Positions 29,170 through 38,600 of a DNA stretch of 53,448 bases are shown one piece after another; positions within the stretch are counted from its first letter, which is position 1; each line of letters opens with the position of its first letter. Source of the DNA: Deltaproteobacteria bacterium (GTDB lineage: Bacteria; Myxococcota; UBA727; VGSZ01); NCBI GenBank assembly GCA_020850995.1, contig JADZDP010000065.1, forward strand, positions 1-53,448, written 5' to 3'. Under the pieces are notes generated by a model. It had not been told where the DNA came from and did not search any database. It saw only the letters and a list, made by a program, of their open reading frames with translations. The position numbers and the translations under genes are program-made.

Positions 29170-29979
29170 TCAGAAGACGTACTTGATGACGGGCGCGAAC
29201 GAGAACGCCGGAATGAAGACCATCGCGCCACCGGTGGACGGCGCGAACGCGGCGTGGAAGTTGGCGTCGAGGCCGACGAAGGTGTCTGGCAGCAAGGTCG
29301 CGTAGCGCACGCCCAAGCCGACGAGCGCGTTGCCACCGTACCAGGGCTCGCCGACGTCGGGCTCGGGGGTGAGGAAGGTGGCCCCGCCCATGAGCTTGAG
29401 GGCCACCGCCAAGCGGTCGAGGAAGTAGTACGAGGCCACCAGCCCAAGGTCGAGGGAGGTCACGCCGTAGTCGCGCGGTGAGTTGGGCTGGTCCGAGTAG
29501 TGCGCGGCGTTGGCCACGAAGCCCGTGCCGTACGAGAGCTGGATGCCGAGCCACTGGAACAGGTCGTAGCCGATGGACAGGCCGATGTACGGCTGCATCT
29601 GGCTCGTGAGCACGGGCTCGCAGTTGACGCCGGGATCGCAGTTCTGGCTCGGCGTAAAGCCCCCGAGGCGGAAGAAGCCGCCCAGATCGCTCTGCGTGTA
29701 GAAGCCCTGCTTGAAGACGAAGCCCGTGGCGCCGCCCATGGAGTCGCCCACCACGGCGCCGCCGACCTTCACTTCCTGGTCGGGCAGCGCGGTGGACTCT
29801 TCCTTGGGCTCGTCGCCCTCGGCCGCCTTCTCCTCGTCCTCGGCGGCGAGGAGCAGCGCTGGCGGCGTGAGCCGCAGGCGAGGCGCAGGGCCGAGCGCAG
29901 CCAGGGCCGACGGCGCGGCCAGGGCAGTGGCGAGGACGAGGAGTGCTGCGAGAGGTGCGGCGCGCATGGGGGCGGCCAT
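29170..29979 (-). CDS. gltH: GltH/NfsH (CglE)-like outer-membrane beta-barrel protein
   Basis: 269 residues. It has a signal peptide and an acidic linker (EDEEKAAEGDEPKEES). The mature part is a predicted barrel of alternating aromatic strands (GYDLFQWLGIQLSYG, LGLVASYYFLDRLAVAL) and ends in the C-terminal Phe of outer-membrane barrels. It is the last gene of the Glt/Nfs-like cluster, where GltH/NfsH is found in Myxococcus. The name rests on position plus barrel character and is less certain than for E, F and G. ATG at 29979 or 29967 could be the start. The gap to the upstream gltG-like gene is about 50 bp. Confidence 0.75.
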   Translation of the reverse strand: MAAPMRAAPLAALLVLATALAAPSALAALGPAPRLRLTPPALLLAAEDEEKAAEGDEPKEESTALPDQEVKVGGAVVGDSMGGATGFVFKQGFYTQSDLGGFFRLGGFTPSQNCDPGVNCEPVLTSQMQPYIGLSIGYDLFQWLGIQLSYGTGFVANAAHYSDQPNSPRDYGVTSLDLGLVASYYFLDRLAVALKLMGGATFLTPEPDVGEPWYGGNALVGLGVRYATLLPDTFVGLDANFHAAFAPSTGGAMVFIPAFSFAPVIKYVF

Positions 29980-30032
29980 TAGCAGGAACGCCCCTGCGAA
30001 GAAAGCCGTCGCGGCCGGATCAGCTGCCCGCC

Positions 30033-31232
30033 TCAGCCCCCCGCGATGGTGAAGGCGAAGGGGTAGGTGACGACGACCTGGCCACCCCCGCGGGGCTGCG
30101 GGAAGGCGAGGGAGCGCACCACGCGGTCGACACAGGAGGCCACGGCGGGCCGCGACAGCGTGTGGCTCGAGGTGGTGGCCGCCACCGCGCCCGACGGCGC
30201 GATGGTGAAGGTCGAGGTCACCTTGCCCTCGAGGTCCGGGTCGGCGCCAAGCTCGCGCTCGTAGCAGTACTTGATGCGCGGCAGTGCCCGCGTGATGACG
30301 CGCTGGATCTCCTCGCGCGTGAGCCCATCGCTGTGGTTGACGTCGCGATCGATGATCACGCGGGCCGTCTGCTTCTCGCCGGCCACCAGGCCCCAGGGGG
30401 CGCTCTCGGGCGGACCGCCAGGGCGCACGCGGAAGCCACCCACGTCGACCGTGGTGCCCGCCAAGCCGCCGGGGCCGAGGTCGCGGGTGCCGAGCCCGCC
30501 GGCCCCCAGATCGGCTCCTGTGGCCGCCTGCAGGCCCTCGAGGCCGCCCCGGAGACCGGGAAGCGGCGCGTCGACGGGGCCGCCCAGCCCCAGCGCTGCC
30601 AGCGCGGCGTGGGCCAGCTCGCTCGCCGCCCGCTGCGGCCGGTGCCGCGCTCGCGGTCGGGGGGCCCGTTCAGGCGCGGACGCGGCGATGGCCGCCGGCG
30701 CCGCCGCGCGGCCGCCCAACGCCAGCGCAGGGCGCGCAGGCGTCACGAAGTGCGCGCGCGTGCTCTGCGCGGTGGGGAGCGGCAGCTCCTCGGGGAAGGG
30801 TGCAGGCGCCAGCAGGAACGCAGTCACCACCGCCACCTGCAAGGCGAGCGCGGCGCCAGACGCGGCGAGGAAGCGGCCGTCGCGCGGCGCGCGCGAGGTG
30901 GCCACGGCCGCGGCGCGGTCGAAGCGCACCTCGAACGCCAGTGCGCCAAGCAACATGCGAGCGCTGCCCTGCCCCGGCGCGAGGTCGACGGCGGCCACGT
31001 CGGCGGCGCGACCGTCGATGAGCAGCCGCATGCCGGGGGCCGGCCGCAGACGCGCGCCGCCGGCACCGTGCGTGACCAGCGCGAAGGCCGGCTCCGGGAT
31101 CGAGGGATCGTCACAGCTGAAGGTGCCATGAGGACCAACGGTGAAGGCTTGGCCCGGCGCCAGCCGCTCCACGGCGATGGCGGTGCCGGCCCAGCTCACG
31201 ACGACGTCGAGGGAAGGAGTGGTGATGCTCAT
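30033..31232 (-). CDS. gltG: GltG-like protein lacking the N-terminal FHA domain (second copy)
   Basis: 399 residues. Residues about 1-110 match the second, degenerate FHA-like segment of the neighbouring GltG paralog (LAPGQAFTVGPHGTFSCDD). One transmembrane helix lies at 117-140, then a Pro/Arg and Gly-rich periplasmic stretch. The C-terminal AgmX/PglI domain (about 300-399) has REEIQRVITRALPRIKYCYE and GGGQVVVTYPFAFT. It lacks the first FHA domain present in the 701-residue copy. It probably spans the inner membrane and reaches into the periplasm as GltG does. The tandem copies probably act together or in alternative complexes; this is inference. It lies about 150 bp after the longer copy. 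Confidence 0.82.
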   Translation of the reverse strand: MSITTPSLDVVVSWAGTAIAVERLAPGQAFTVGPHGTFSCDDPSIPEPAFALVTHGAGGARLRPAPGMRLLIDGRAADVAAVDLAPGQGSARMLLGALAFEVRFDRAAAVATSRAPRDGRFLAASGAALALQVAVVTAFLLAPAPFPEELPLPTAQSTRAHFVTPARPALALGGRAAAPAAIAASAPERAPRPRARHRPQRAASELAHAALAALGLGGPVDAPLPGLRGGLEGLQAATGADLGAGGLGTRDLGPGGLAGTTVDVGGFRVRPGGPPESAPWGLVAGEKQTARVIIDRDVNHSDGLTREEIQRVITRALPRIKYCYERELGADPDLEGKVTSTFTIAPSGAVAATTSSHTLSRPAVASCVDRVVRSLAFPQPRGGGQVVVTYPFAFTIAGG

Positions 31233-31385
31233 GTCGGAGAGACACGCGCACCACCGGCGCGGTTCCGAGGTCCACGCGATCGTCGCTGCGCCGAGCGGTC
31301 GTCCTCGCCGCCGCGCGCCCTGGAGAAACGACAGCGCCCCTCGTACGAGGGGCGCCACGTCAGCACACGTCGCAGCGCTGGTTGC

Positions 31386-33491
31386 TCAGCCGCCCGACGA
31401 GCTGAACACGAAGGGATAGGTCACGAACACCTGACCGCCGCCCTTCGGGTTCGGGAACTTGAGGCGCTGGATGATGCGCAGCACGCAGCCCTCGATGGGC
31501 TTGGCCGATCCGCCACCGAAGGTGTTCTCTGCCGCCTGGCCGGAGCTGACGTCGCCCGAGCCCGTGATGACCCAGCTCATGACGAGCTTGCCCTCGAGGT
31601 TCGGATCCTTGGTCAGCTCCTTCTCGTAGCAGTACTTGATCTGCGACATCACGCGGTTGATGACCCGCTGAATCTCTTCGCGCGACAGACCGCCCTCGTA
31701 GATGATCTTGCCGGGCACGATGCGCGTCATGCCCTTGCCACGGCCACCGAGGTCGATGTTGCCGCTGCCGCCGGAGCCGCGACCGGTACCCGAGCCGAGG
31801 CCGCCGATGCCAAGGCCGGTGCCGCCGCCGCCAGCGCCGGTGCCGCGCGAGCCGAGGCCGCCGGCGCCGCCCGCGTCACCCATGGACGCGCCCTTGAGGC
31901 CGCCGAGCTGGTTGTTGATGCCCGAGCCGAGACCGCCGGGGCCGAACACGTTCGACACCGCGCCCTCGGGACCCTTGAGGCCGAGCTGCGCGAGCGCGTC
32001 CATGGCGATCTTGCGATCTTCCTCGCGCTTGTCCTTGTCGACGGTGGGCGCGCCCTTCTTGGAGGCGAGCTTGTCTTCCTTCGGCTTGTCCTTCTTGCCG
32101 AAGACGCCGGCCTCGTCTTTGTGCTGCGCGGCCTTCTTGCCCGAGAGCTCCTTCTCCTTCTTCTTCTCCTCCACCTGCAGGATCAGCTTGGTGAAGTCCT
32201 GCTGGTTCTTGAAGAGATCGTCGTCGTCGAGGGAGGGGAAGTGGGGCGTGAGGAAGAACGCCAGCACCAGCCCGAGCTGCAGGATGAGCGCCAGCGCCAG
32301 GACCTTCGAGTAGAAGTAGTCCAGCGTCTGGAACATGCCGAGGTCGATGGGCGCGTAGCGCTTCGAGTACTGCACCACGAGCTCGATGGGACCAACGCGC
32401 ACGGTGAGGCGCTGGCCCACCTCGAGCTTGACGGAGCCCGACGCGGGCTTGCCGTCGAGCGTGGCCTCCATGCCGCTCGCCACGTGGACCGTGACGCCAG
32501 CCTGATCGAGCACCACCAGAGCATGGGAGGGCGCGGGGATCGACTGGTGGGCGATCTGGAAGCTGTTGCCGGCCGCGGGCCCGATGGTGACAGCGCCAGC
32601 GCCGGACACGCGCGCGACGCCGATGACGGTGCCACCCCACAGGGCGGTGACGTCGACGTGGCCCTTACCCTGCGGCTTCTCGTCGGGGCCGAGCTCGGCG
32701 GAGAGCTTGCCGGCGTGTCCGTGGGTCTCCTTCATGGAGCGGTGGGCCGAGTGCGTGGCCTTGCCGAGCCTGAAGCCCGAGTGCGAGACCTCGCGCTGCA
32801 CCACGCGGGGAGCCATCGAGGTCACGCTGCGCTGGGGGGCACCGTTGCCACCGGAGGTCTTCTGGCGCGGCGGCGGGCTCGGCGGCGCCTGCACCTTAGC
32901 GGGCGCGGTGCGCTCGGCCTCGTGCGAGGGCGCGGCCTGCTTGGCGGGCGCGGCTTCTTTGGCTGGCTTCTTGTCGGCCTTCTCCGGTGCCTTCTCCGGC
33001 GCCTTCTCCGGCGCCTTGACCGCGGCCTTCGGCGCGGGGGCCGGCGCTGCGGCGAGCGCCACCGGGGCGGGCTGCTCGGCGGTGGTGTCGGCGGGTGTTG
33101 GCACCTTGAGCGTGGTCTCGGGCATGGCCACCTCGTGGCCGCTGGCCCGACGGATGGGCACGGTGGGCGCGAGCACGTCGCCACCGAAGTGGATGGCGAT
33201 CTTGTTCTTGCCAATGGTGAGCGTGTCACCGTCGCTGACGTCGGTCTCGCCGGTCAGCTCCTTGCCGTTCAGGTCGGTGCCCTCGTCGCTGCCGAGGTCG
33301 AGCACGCACATCTTGCCGTCTTTGGGCTTGATCATGCAGTGCAAGGAGCTGACGTCGTCACCAAGGAGCCGCACGTGTGCCGAGGCACCGGAGCCCACCA
33401 TGATGGGGTCACCGGAGTTGAACTCGAGCACCTTGGTGGCGCCGTCGGGGAGGTTGATGGTGAGGCTAATCGAGGTTTTGTTCTCGGCCAT
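31386..33491 (-). CDS. gltG: GltG/NfsG-like inner-membrane protein with FHA and AgmX/PglI C-terminal domains
   Basis: 701 residues. The N-terminal FHA domain (about 5-105) has VSSLHC and GTDLNG, but the usual GR reads GS (MVGSG), so phosphothreonine binding may be weak. A Pro/Ala/Lys linker follows, then a second FHA-like segment (about 280-385), one transmembrane helix (about 395-417), a charged then Gly-rich periplasmic stalk (to about 590), and a C-terminal AgmX/PglI domain with REEIQRVINRVM, IKYCYEKEL and GGGQVFVTYPFVF. In M. xanthus GltG links the cytoplasm to the periplasm in the gliding complex, and NfsG does so in spore-coat assembly. The ATG at 33491 is preceded by a purine-rich AGAGAGAA. 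Confidence 0.88.
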   Translation of the reverse strand: MAENKTSISLTINLPDGATKVLEFNSGDPIMVGSGASAHVRLLGDDVSSLHCMIKPKDGKMCVLDLGSDEGTDLNGKELTGETDVSDGDTLTIGKNKIAIHFGGDVLAPTVPIRRASGHEVAMPETTLKVPTPADTTAEQPAPVALAAAPAPAPKAAVKAPEKAPEKAPEKADKKPAKEAAPAKQAAPSHEAERTAPAKVQAPPSPPPRQKTSGGNGAPQRSVTSMAPRVVQREVSHSGFRLGKATHSAHRSMKETHGHAGKLSAELGPDEKPQGKGHVDVTALWGGTVIGVARVSGAGAVTIGPAAGNSFQIAHQSIPAPSHALVVLDQAGVTVHVASGMEATLDGKPASGSVKLEVGQRLTVRVGPIELVVQYSKRYAPIDLGMFQTLDYFYSKVLALALILQLGLVLAFFLTPHFPSLDDDDLFKNQQDFTKLILQVEEKKKEKELSGKKAAQHKDEAGVFGKKDKPKEDKLASKKGAPTVDKDKREEDRKIAMDALAQLGLKGPEGAVSNVFGPGGLGSGINNQLGGLKGASMGDAGGAGGLGSRGTGAGGGGTGLGIGGLGSGTGRGSGGSGNIDLGGRGKGMTRIVPGKIIYEGGLSREEIQRVINRVMSQIKYCYEKELTKDPNLEGKLVMSWVITGSGDVSSGQAAENTFGGGSAKPIEGCVLRIIQRLKFPNPKGGGQVFVTYPFVFSSSGG

Positions 33492-33687
33492 ATCGTTCTC
33501 TCTTGTTCGTAACCGGGCCTGTTTCGTCAACGAGGTTCGCGGGAAAAAGACCTGATCTATCGGCCCGATGTCCTACCTGTGCCTACCCGCCGGGAGACGC
33601 AGGGCGCCCCACCGTCGCCGCGGCTGACAACACCGACAGCCCCGTTGGCGCACCGGTTCTGGCGGAGGGATCCGGCCCAGGCCCGGC

Positions 33688-33948
33688 TCACCGCAAGGCG
33701 CCGACCGAGCTCGCCAGCTCGGGCCGGAAGGTCGCCCGCAGCTCGATCAGGTTGCGGAACTTCACCCGCGTCCGCCCGTGCAGGTACTCGGTGGTGGGCT
33801 TGACCACGACGCCGCGGATGTCGGCTTCGCTCATGTCGACGAAGGTCTTCTTGGCGGCGACCACGCGATCGGGCGCGGTGACCGGCGCGGGGTCATCGGG
33901 AGCGAGCGCGAAGGACGCGGCGAGCGCCAGGGCGAGCAAGGTGTGCAT
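33688..33948 (-). CDS. gltF: CglF/GltF-like small periplasmic protein (second copy)
   Basis: 86 residues with a signal peptide (HTLLALALAASFALA). The mature part KKTFVDMSEADIRGVVVKPT and RVKFRNLIELRATFRPEL matches the neighbouring gene residue for residue in the C-terminal half (FRNLIELR-x-x-FRPEL). It is a clear tandem paralog of the gene at 34007. In M. xanthus CglF/GltF is a single small component of the gliding complex. The start was set at the ATG just before the signal peptide. A 196-bp gap separates it from gltG, the largest internal gap of the cluster, so a promoter could lie there. Confidence 0.78.
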   Translation of the reverse strand: MHTLLALALAASFALAPDDPAPVTAPDRVVAAKKTFVDMSEADIRGVVVKPTTEYLHGRTRVKFRNLIELRATFRPELASSVGALR

Positions 33949-34006
33949 GCCGCGCAGACACCGCGGCGCGCCCAGGAGTTCCGGGCGCGGCAGCAAGTGC
34001 TGGCCG

Positions 34007-34267
34007 CTACAGGGCCGAGACGGAGCGCTTGAGCTCGGGACGGAAGTTGCCGCGCAGCTCGATCAGGTTGCGGAAGCGCGTCTTTTTGCGGTTCTTGATG
34101 TAGCTGCCCTCGGGCTTGGTCAGCTCGCCTTCGATGTTGACGTCGGAGAAGTCGATGACGGTCTTCTTGTTGTAGACGACCTTGTCAGCTTCCTCGACGA
34201 CGGTGTCTTCGGCGAGCGCCGGGGCGGACAGGGCGAGAGCGACGGCGACGACGGCGAGCTTCTTCAT
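34007..34267 (-). CDS. gltF: CglF/GltF-like small periplasmic protein
   Basis: 86 residues with signal peptide KKLAVVAVALALSAPALA. The core KKTVIDFSDVNIEGELTKPE with GSYI, then KKTRFRNLIELRGNFRPEL, is what I recognise as the CglF/GltF signature. It closely parallels the downstream copy. It probably sits in the periplasm as part of the Glt/Nfs-type complex. It follows gltE by about 90 bp and precedes the second copy by about 60 bp. An upstream in-frame ATG at 34288 would disrupt the signal peptide and is not preferred. Confidence 0.82.
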   Translation of the reverse strand: MKKLAVVAVALALSAPALAEDTVVEEADKVVYNKKTVIDFSDVNIEGELTKPEGSYIKNRKKTRFRNLIELRGNFRPELKRSVSAL

Positions 34268-34355
34268 GGCGATCCTCGTGCGAGACAAGCCTACGGGCGC
34301 GGTGGGTCGACGGCAACGGGCCCGCGGTCGGGCGATCGGGCGATGAGAGCGCGGA

Positions 34356-35642
34356 CTACTTGGGGGGCGGCGCGGGCGCGGGCGCTGCCGGCGGCGGCTC
34401 GGCGGCCTTCTTGGCAGCCTGCTCGGCCTCCTCCGCGGCGGCCGCGGCCTTCGCCTGCTCCGCCTGCTTCTTCATCATCTCCTGGTTCTTGAGCGTCTGC
34501 TCGATGTTCCTGCACTCCAGGGCGACGGCGTCTTTGTCATCGTCACCACCGCCTGCTCCCTTGTACTTGCCGCACCACTCGAGCGCTTCCTGCGGCTTGT
34601 TGAGCTGCAGGTTCGTCACCATCGCGATCTCGCCGAAGGCGTCAGCGGCCTTCGGGTTGATCTCGACGGCGCGCTGCAGCTGGGAGATCGCCTCTTGCGC
34701 CTTCTGCTGACCGGCGAGCGCGAAGCCGAAGCCGAGGTTTGCCTCGGGGTGGCGCGGCTCGATCTTCATCGCCTGGCCGAAGTGGTTGGCCGCGGTGTTG
34801 TAGTCGCGGTAGCGCAGCGCGATGGCACCGAGGTTCAGGTGCGCCGAGATGAGGGCCGGATCGATCTCGACCGCCTTCTTGAAGAAGCTGACGGCCTCGG
34901 GGTAGCGACCGCGCTTCACCCGGATCATGCCGCGATTGTTGTACAGCGCGGCGTCCTTGTCGTTGAGCTTGAGCGAGTTGATGGCGATGGTCTCGGCCAG
35001 CGCGAACTTCTCCTGATCGAAGTAGATCAGGCTCAGGTTCTTGAGCGCGTCGACGTTGTCGGGGTCGCGCGACAGGAGCTGGCGGCAGGTCTTTTCACCC
35101 TCGTCGTAGTCCTTGTTGAGGCGGTACAGCACGATCAGGTTGTTGAGCAGGTCGGGGTCGGGAGCCTGGCCCGCGGCCTTCTGCTTCTCGAGCGCACCCT
35201 CATACAGGTTGATGCCCGCGCGAAAGTCGCCCTTCTCCTTGTGCAGGAGGCCGAGGAGGATCACGACCTCGCGGGCGTCGGGCTTCTCCTTCTGCAACGA
35301 CGCCAACGCCGACGACGCGCTGTCGTAGTTGCCGAGCTTGATGTCGGCGCTTGCCTCGCCCACGCGCGCGTCGAAGTTGCCCGGCTCCTTCTTGAGCGCC
35401 TGAGCGTATTTGGCCTTGGCCTCTTGCGCGCGGCCCTGCTTGAGCAGGAGCCCCGCGTCGGCCACCAGCGCCTGCACGGAGTCTTCCTTCTTGGCCACCG
35501 GCGTCGTGGGGCTGTCGACGGGCTTGTCGCCCTTCTTCTCAGCGGTGCTGGGGGTGCCGCAGGCGCCGAGCGCGCCGACGACGGCGAGGGCGAGCAAGCG
35601 CGTGACGATGGAGGTGGCGATCTGGTTCACGGGGTTCCTCAT
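34356..35642 (-). CDS. gltE: GltE/NfsE (AglT)-like TPR lipoprotein
   Basis: 428 residues. The signal peptide ends in VGALGACGT, a good lipobox. At least eight TPR-like helical repeats span about 55-360 (for example AKAKYAQALKKEPGNFDARVG, ALYNNRGMIRVKRGRYPEA, AHLNLGAIALRYRDYNTAANHF). The tail is Gln/Ala then Pro/Ala-rich. In M. xanthus GltE/AglT is a TPR lipoprotein of the trans-envelope gliding complex. It starts 5 bp after the stop of the gltD-like gene, so the two are certainly co-transcribed. TPRs suggest it scaffolds barrels to periplasmic parts. Confidence 0.88.
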   Translation of the reverse strand: MRNPVNQIATSIVTRLLALAVVGALGACGTPSTAEKKGDKPVDSPTTPVAKKEDSVQALVADAGLLLKQGRAQEAKAKYAQALKKEPGNFDARVGEASADIKLGNYDSASSALASLQKEKPDAREVVILLGLLHKEKGDFRAGINLYEGALEKQKAAGQAPDPDLLNNLIVLYRLNKDYDEGEKTCRQLLSRDPDNVDALKNLSLIYFDQEKFALAETIAINSLKLNDKDAALYNNRGMIRVKRGRYPEAVSFFKKAVEIDPALISAHLNLGAIALRYRDYNTAANHFGQAMKIEPRHPEANLGFGFALAGQQKAQEAISQLQRAVEINPKAADAFGEIAMVTNLQLNKPQEALEWCGKYKGAGGGDDDKDAVALECRNIEQTLKNQEMMKKQAEQAKAAAAAEEAEQAAKKAAEPPPAAPAPAPPPK

Positions 35643-35647
35643 GGCGA

Positions 35648-38600
35648 TCACCGGGCCGCCGTGCGCGTGGGCGCCGACACCGCCGCCGACGGGAAGAAGG
35701 GGAGCTCGTAAATGCGGCCGAACTTGGCCGGCTTGAACTTGCGCAGCCGATCCTCGAGCTCGATGGTGTAGGACGAGTACACGCCCTTCTGGAAAGCGGC
35801 GTCGAGCGCGGCCTCGAGCGCGGTGATGGCCTGCTCTTCCACCGGGAAGGCGATGTTCTCGAGCTCGGCCATGAACAGGTCGGTCGCCTCGGGGTTGTTG
35901 GCGAGCGCCGGCGGCACGGGAGCGGCTCTCAACGTAGTGACATAGTCGAGCAGCGCGTCGGCGGCGCGCAACAGGCCTGCGATGGCCCACTCCGCGCTGC
36001 CATAGTCCTTCAGGTCGAAGTACTTCTTGGCGACCTCGTCACGCTTCTTCTTCTTCGTGTCGAGCGCCTCGGCGACCATCTTCATGCCCTTGCGGCCGGA
36101 CACCCCCGCCTTCTGCTCGATCTTGATGGCCTTGTAGTCCTGCCACTCCCTCTCGAGCATGTGGAAGCCGCAGAAGCCGCCGGCCTGCACCCCCGTGTCG
36201 CTCTTCTTCACCTTGTCATCGAGCTTCTTCCAGCCGGAGAGGATGCCGTCGCAGATGTCGAGCATGTCCTTGTCGCGGCCGGCCTTCTGCAGGGCGATGG
36301 CGGTCTTGTAGCGCGACATCAGGACCTGCTCGGGCTTGGCGTCGCGCCCGTGCAGCTTCTCGAACTCGCCGTACATGGCCGCGGTGCGTTTCCAGTCTTC
36401 CTTGTCCTCGTAGACGGCCGCCATGCGCAGGTACACGTCGGGGATGTCCTTCTGCTTCGGGAAGTCCTTGATGTAGCGCGCGAACAGCTTGACGGCGGCG
36501 TCGGTGTCGCCGAGGCCCAGGTGGAAGATGCCCGCGTTGTAGATGGAGTCGGGCGACTTCGGGTTGTCCTTGTACTTGTCGGCGAACTTCACGTACCAGT
36601 CGGCCGCCGTCTTGTACTGCGCGACCTTCTCGTAATAGGCGGCGAGGTTCGCGTAGGTGGTCTCCTCGGCGTTGGCCTTCTTCAGGTCCGCGTTGGTCGT
36701 GATCTCCTTGGGGAATTCCTTGAGGATGCGCTCGGCCCACACGATGGCGTTGTCGATCTGCTCCTCGTTCGCATAGAGGAGCTGCACGTTGTAGGTCGCG
36801 ATCGACGCGAACTCGCTCTTGGGGAACTCCTTGACGAAGCCCTCGAACTTGCCGGCGGCCGCGAGCGCCGCCTCGCTCTTCTCCGCGCTGCCCTTCGGCA
36901 GGGTCTCGTACTTGGCACGCACGGCGTCGGCGTTCTTGAAGGTGGCGCCCTCCATGAAGCGCACCACCAGCTTGGCGAACTTGTCTTCCTTCATGAGCGT
37001 CTTGTTGTCCGAGAAGGTGCGCGACCACTTCTCGAGCGCAAGGTAGTCCTCGCGCGCGTCGTAGGAGTCGAGGATCTGGTCGGCGCCCTTGCGCGCGTAC
37101 TCATTGTCGGGCCACACGGCGATGAGCTCGCCGAAGCGCTTGGCCGCCTCGTCGAAGTGGTTGTGGCCCTGGTAGATGTAGCCGGCCTTGAACTTCACGA
37201 CGATGAGCTCTTCCTCGATCTTCTTGTCCTTCTTCCAGTCGGTGCCCATGACGGCGACGTAGGCGTCGCAGGCGTTGGCGAGGGCCACCTCGTCGTCGGG
37301 GATCTTCTCGGCCTCGTACTTCTTGCCCTTCTGGTAGTCGGTGAGCTTCTGGACGTTGACGCCCTTGACCTCTCCCTCCTTGCGCTTCTTGCACTTGCCC
37401 TTCTTCTCGTCGTCTTCCGAGCAGCCGGAGATGTCGCCGAGCTTGCCGTCTCTCGATACCGGCGGCGGCTGCACCTTGTTGACGATCTTCTCCCACGCGA
37501 GCACCGCGTTGTAGGCGCAGGTCTTCGTGTACTCGCCTTTGGCGTCGCGCTTGACCACTGCGTCGTACTGGGCGGCGGCTTCGCGCCACTGGCCAAGGTC
37601 CCACAAGAGCTCGGCGTAGAAGAAGTTGAGGCGATACGAGCTATCGCTGTCGGGGAAGGCCTGCAGGTATTGCGCGTAGATGTCGCGCGCCACCTCGTAG
37701 TCCTCGACCTTTTTGAACTTCTGCGCGTAGCGGTGGTAGTCGGTGACCATCTCGCGCATGCGGCTCTCGGCGATGGCGCGGGCGCGCTCGACCGCGGTGC
37801 TGTTGCTCTCGTTCTTGCGCCACCACGAGCTGCCCGGGCGGTACAGCTCGACGAGCCGCGTGATCTCCTTGCGCACGTTGGCCCGATCGCCCATCTGCGA
37901 GTAGGCGGCGACGATCTGCGACTGGTAGTCGGGCGACGAGGTGTGGTCGGGGTCGAGGTTGATGAGCAGGCGCAGCGTCTCGATCTGCAGCGGGTGCTTG
38001 CCCTGCTCCTTGTAGACGGCGGCGAGCTTGGTGGTGAGGCGATAGCCCTCTTGCGCGCCCGCCTCTTTCTTCAGGTACTCGTAGGCGTCCTTGGTCTTGT
38101 CGAGCTGCGAGTACGTCAACACCATGTCGTTGAGCGCCTCGCGCTTGAGCTGCAGCTTCTCGGTGTCACCGGTCTTCGTGTCGCTCTTGCCCGAGCGCCG
38201 GATGACGTCTTTGAACTTCGACAGGGCGTCGTCGTAGGTCTGGGCGTTGTAGTCGCACCAGGCGAGCTTGTAGAGCGCGTAGTTGGAGACGGAGGGGCGC
38301 TTCTTGGCCTCGCCGATGTCGTAGGCCTTCTTGTAGGCCTTGGTCGACTTCGTGAGGTCGTTGGCCTTGAAGTAGTGCTCACCGAGCGCGAGGTACGCAT
38401 CGGAGACGTACTCGCTGTCTTGATACTGGCGGATGAGCTGCGAGTAGTTGTCGACCGCTTCCTTGGTCTTGCCAGCCTCGTACTGGTTGAAGGCCATGAT
38501 GTAGAGCACCTCGTCGAGGCGCGGGTAGTCGGGGAACTTCTCGAGGACGATGCCGTAGTTGTCGAGCGCCTGCTTCTTGTAGGCCTCGCTCTTCTTGGCG

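Noticed and set aside
29943..33512. A 1189-residue plus-strand open frame across the GltG-like genes
   Set aside because: It is antisense to two genes with FHA and AgmX/PglI domains and has no motifs of its own.
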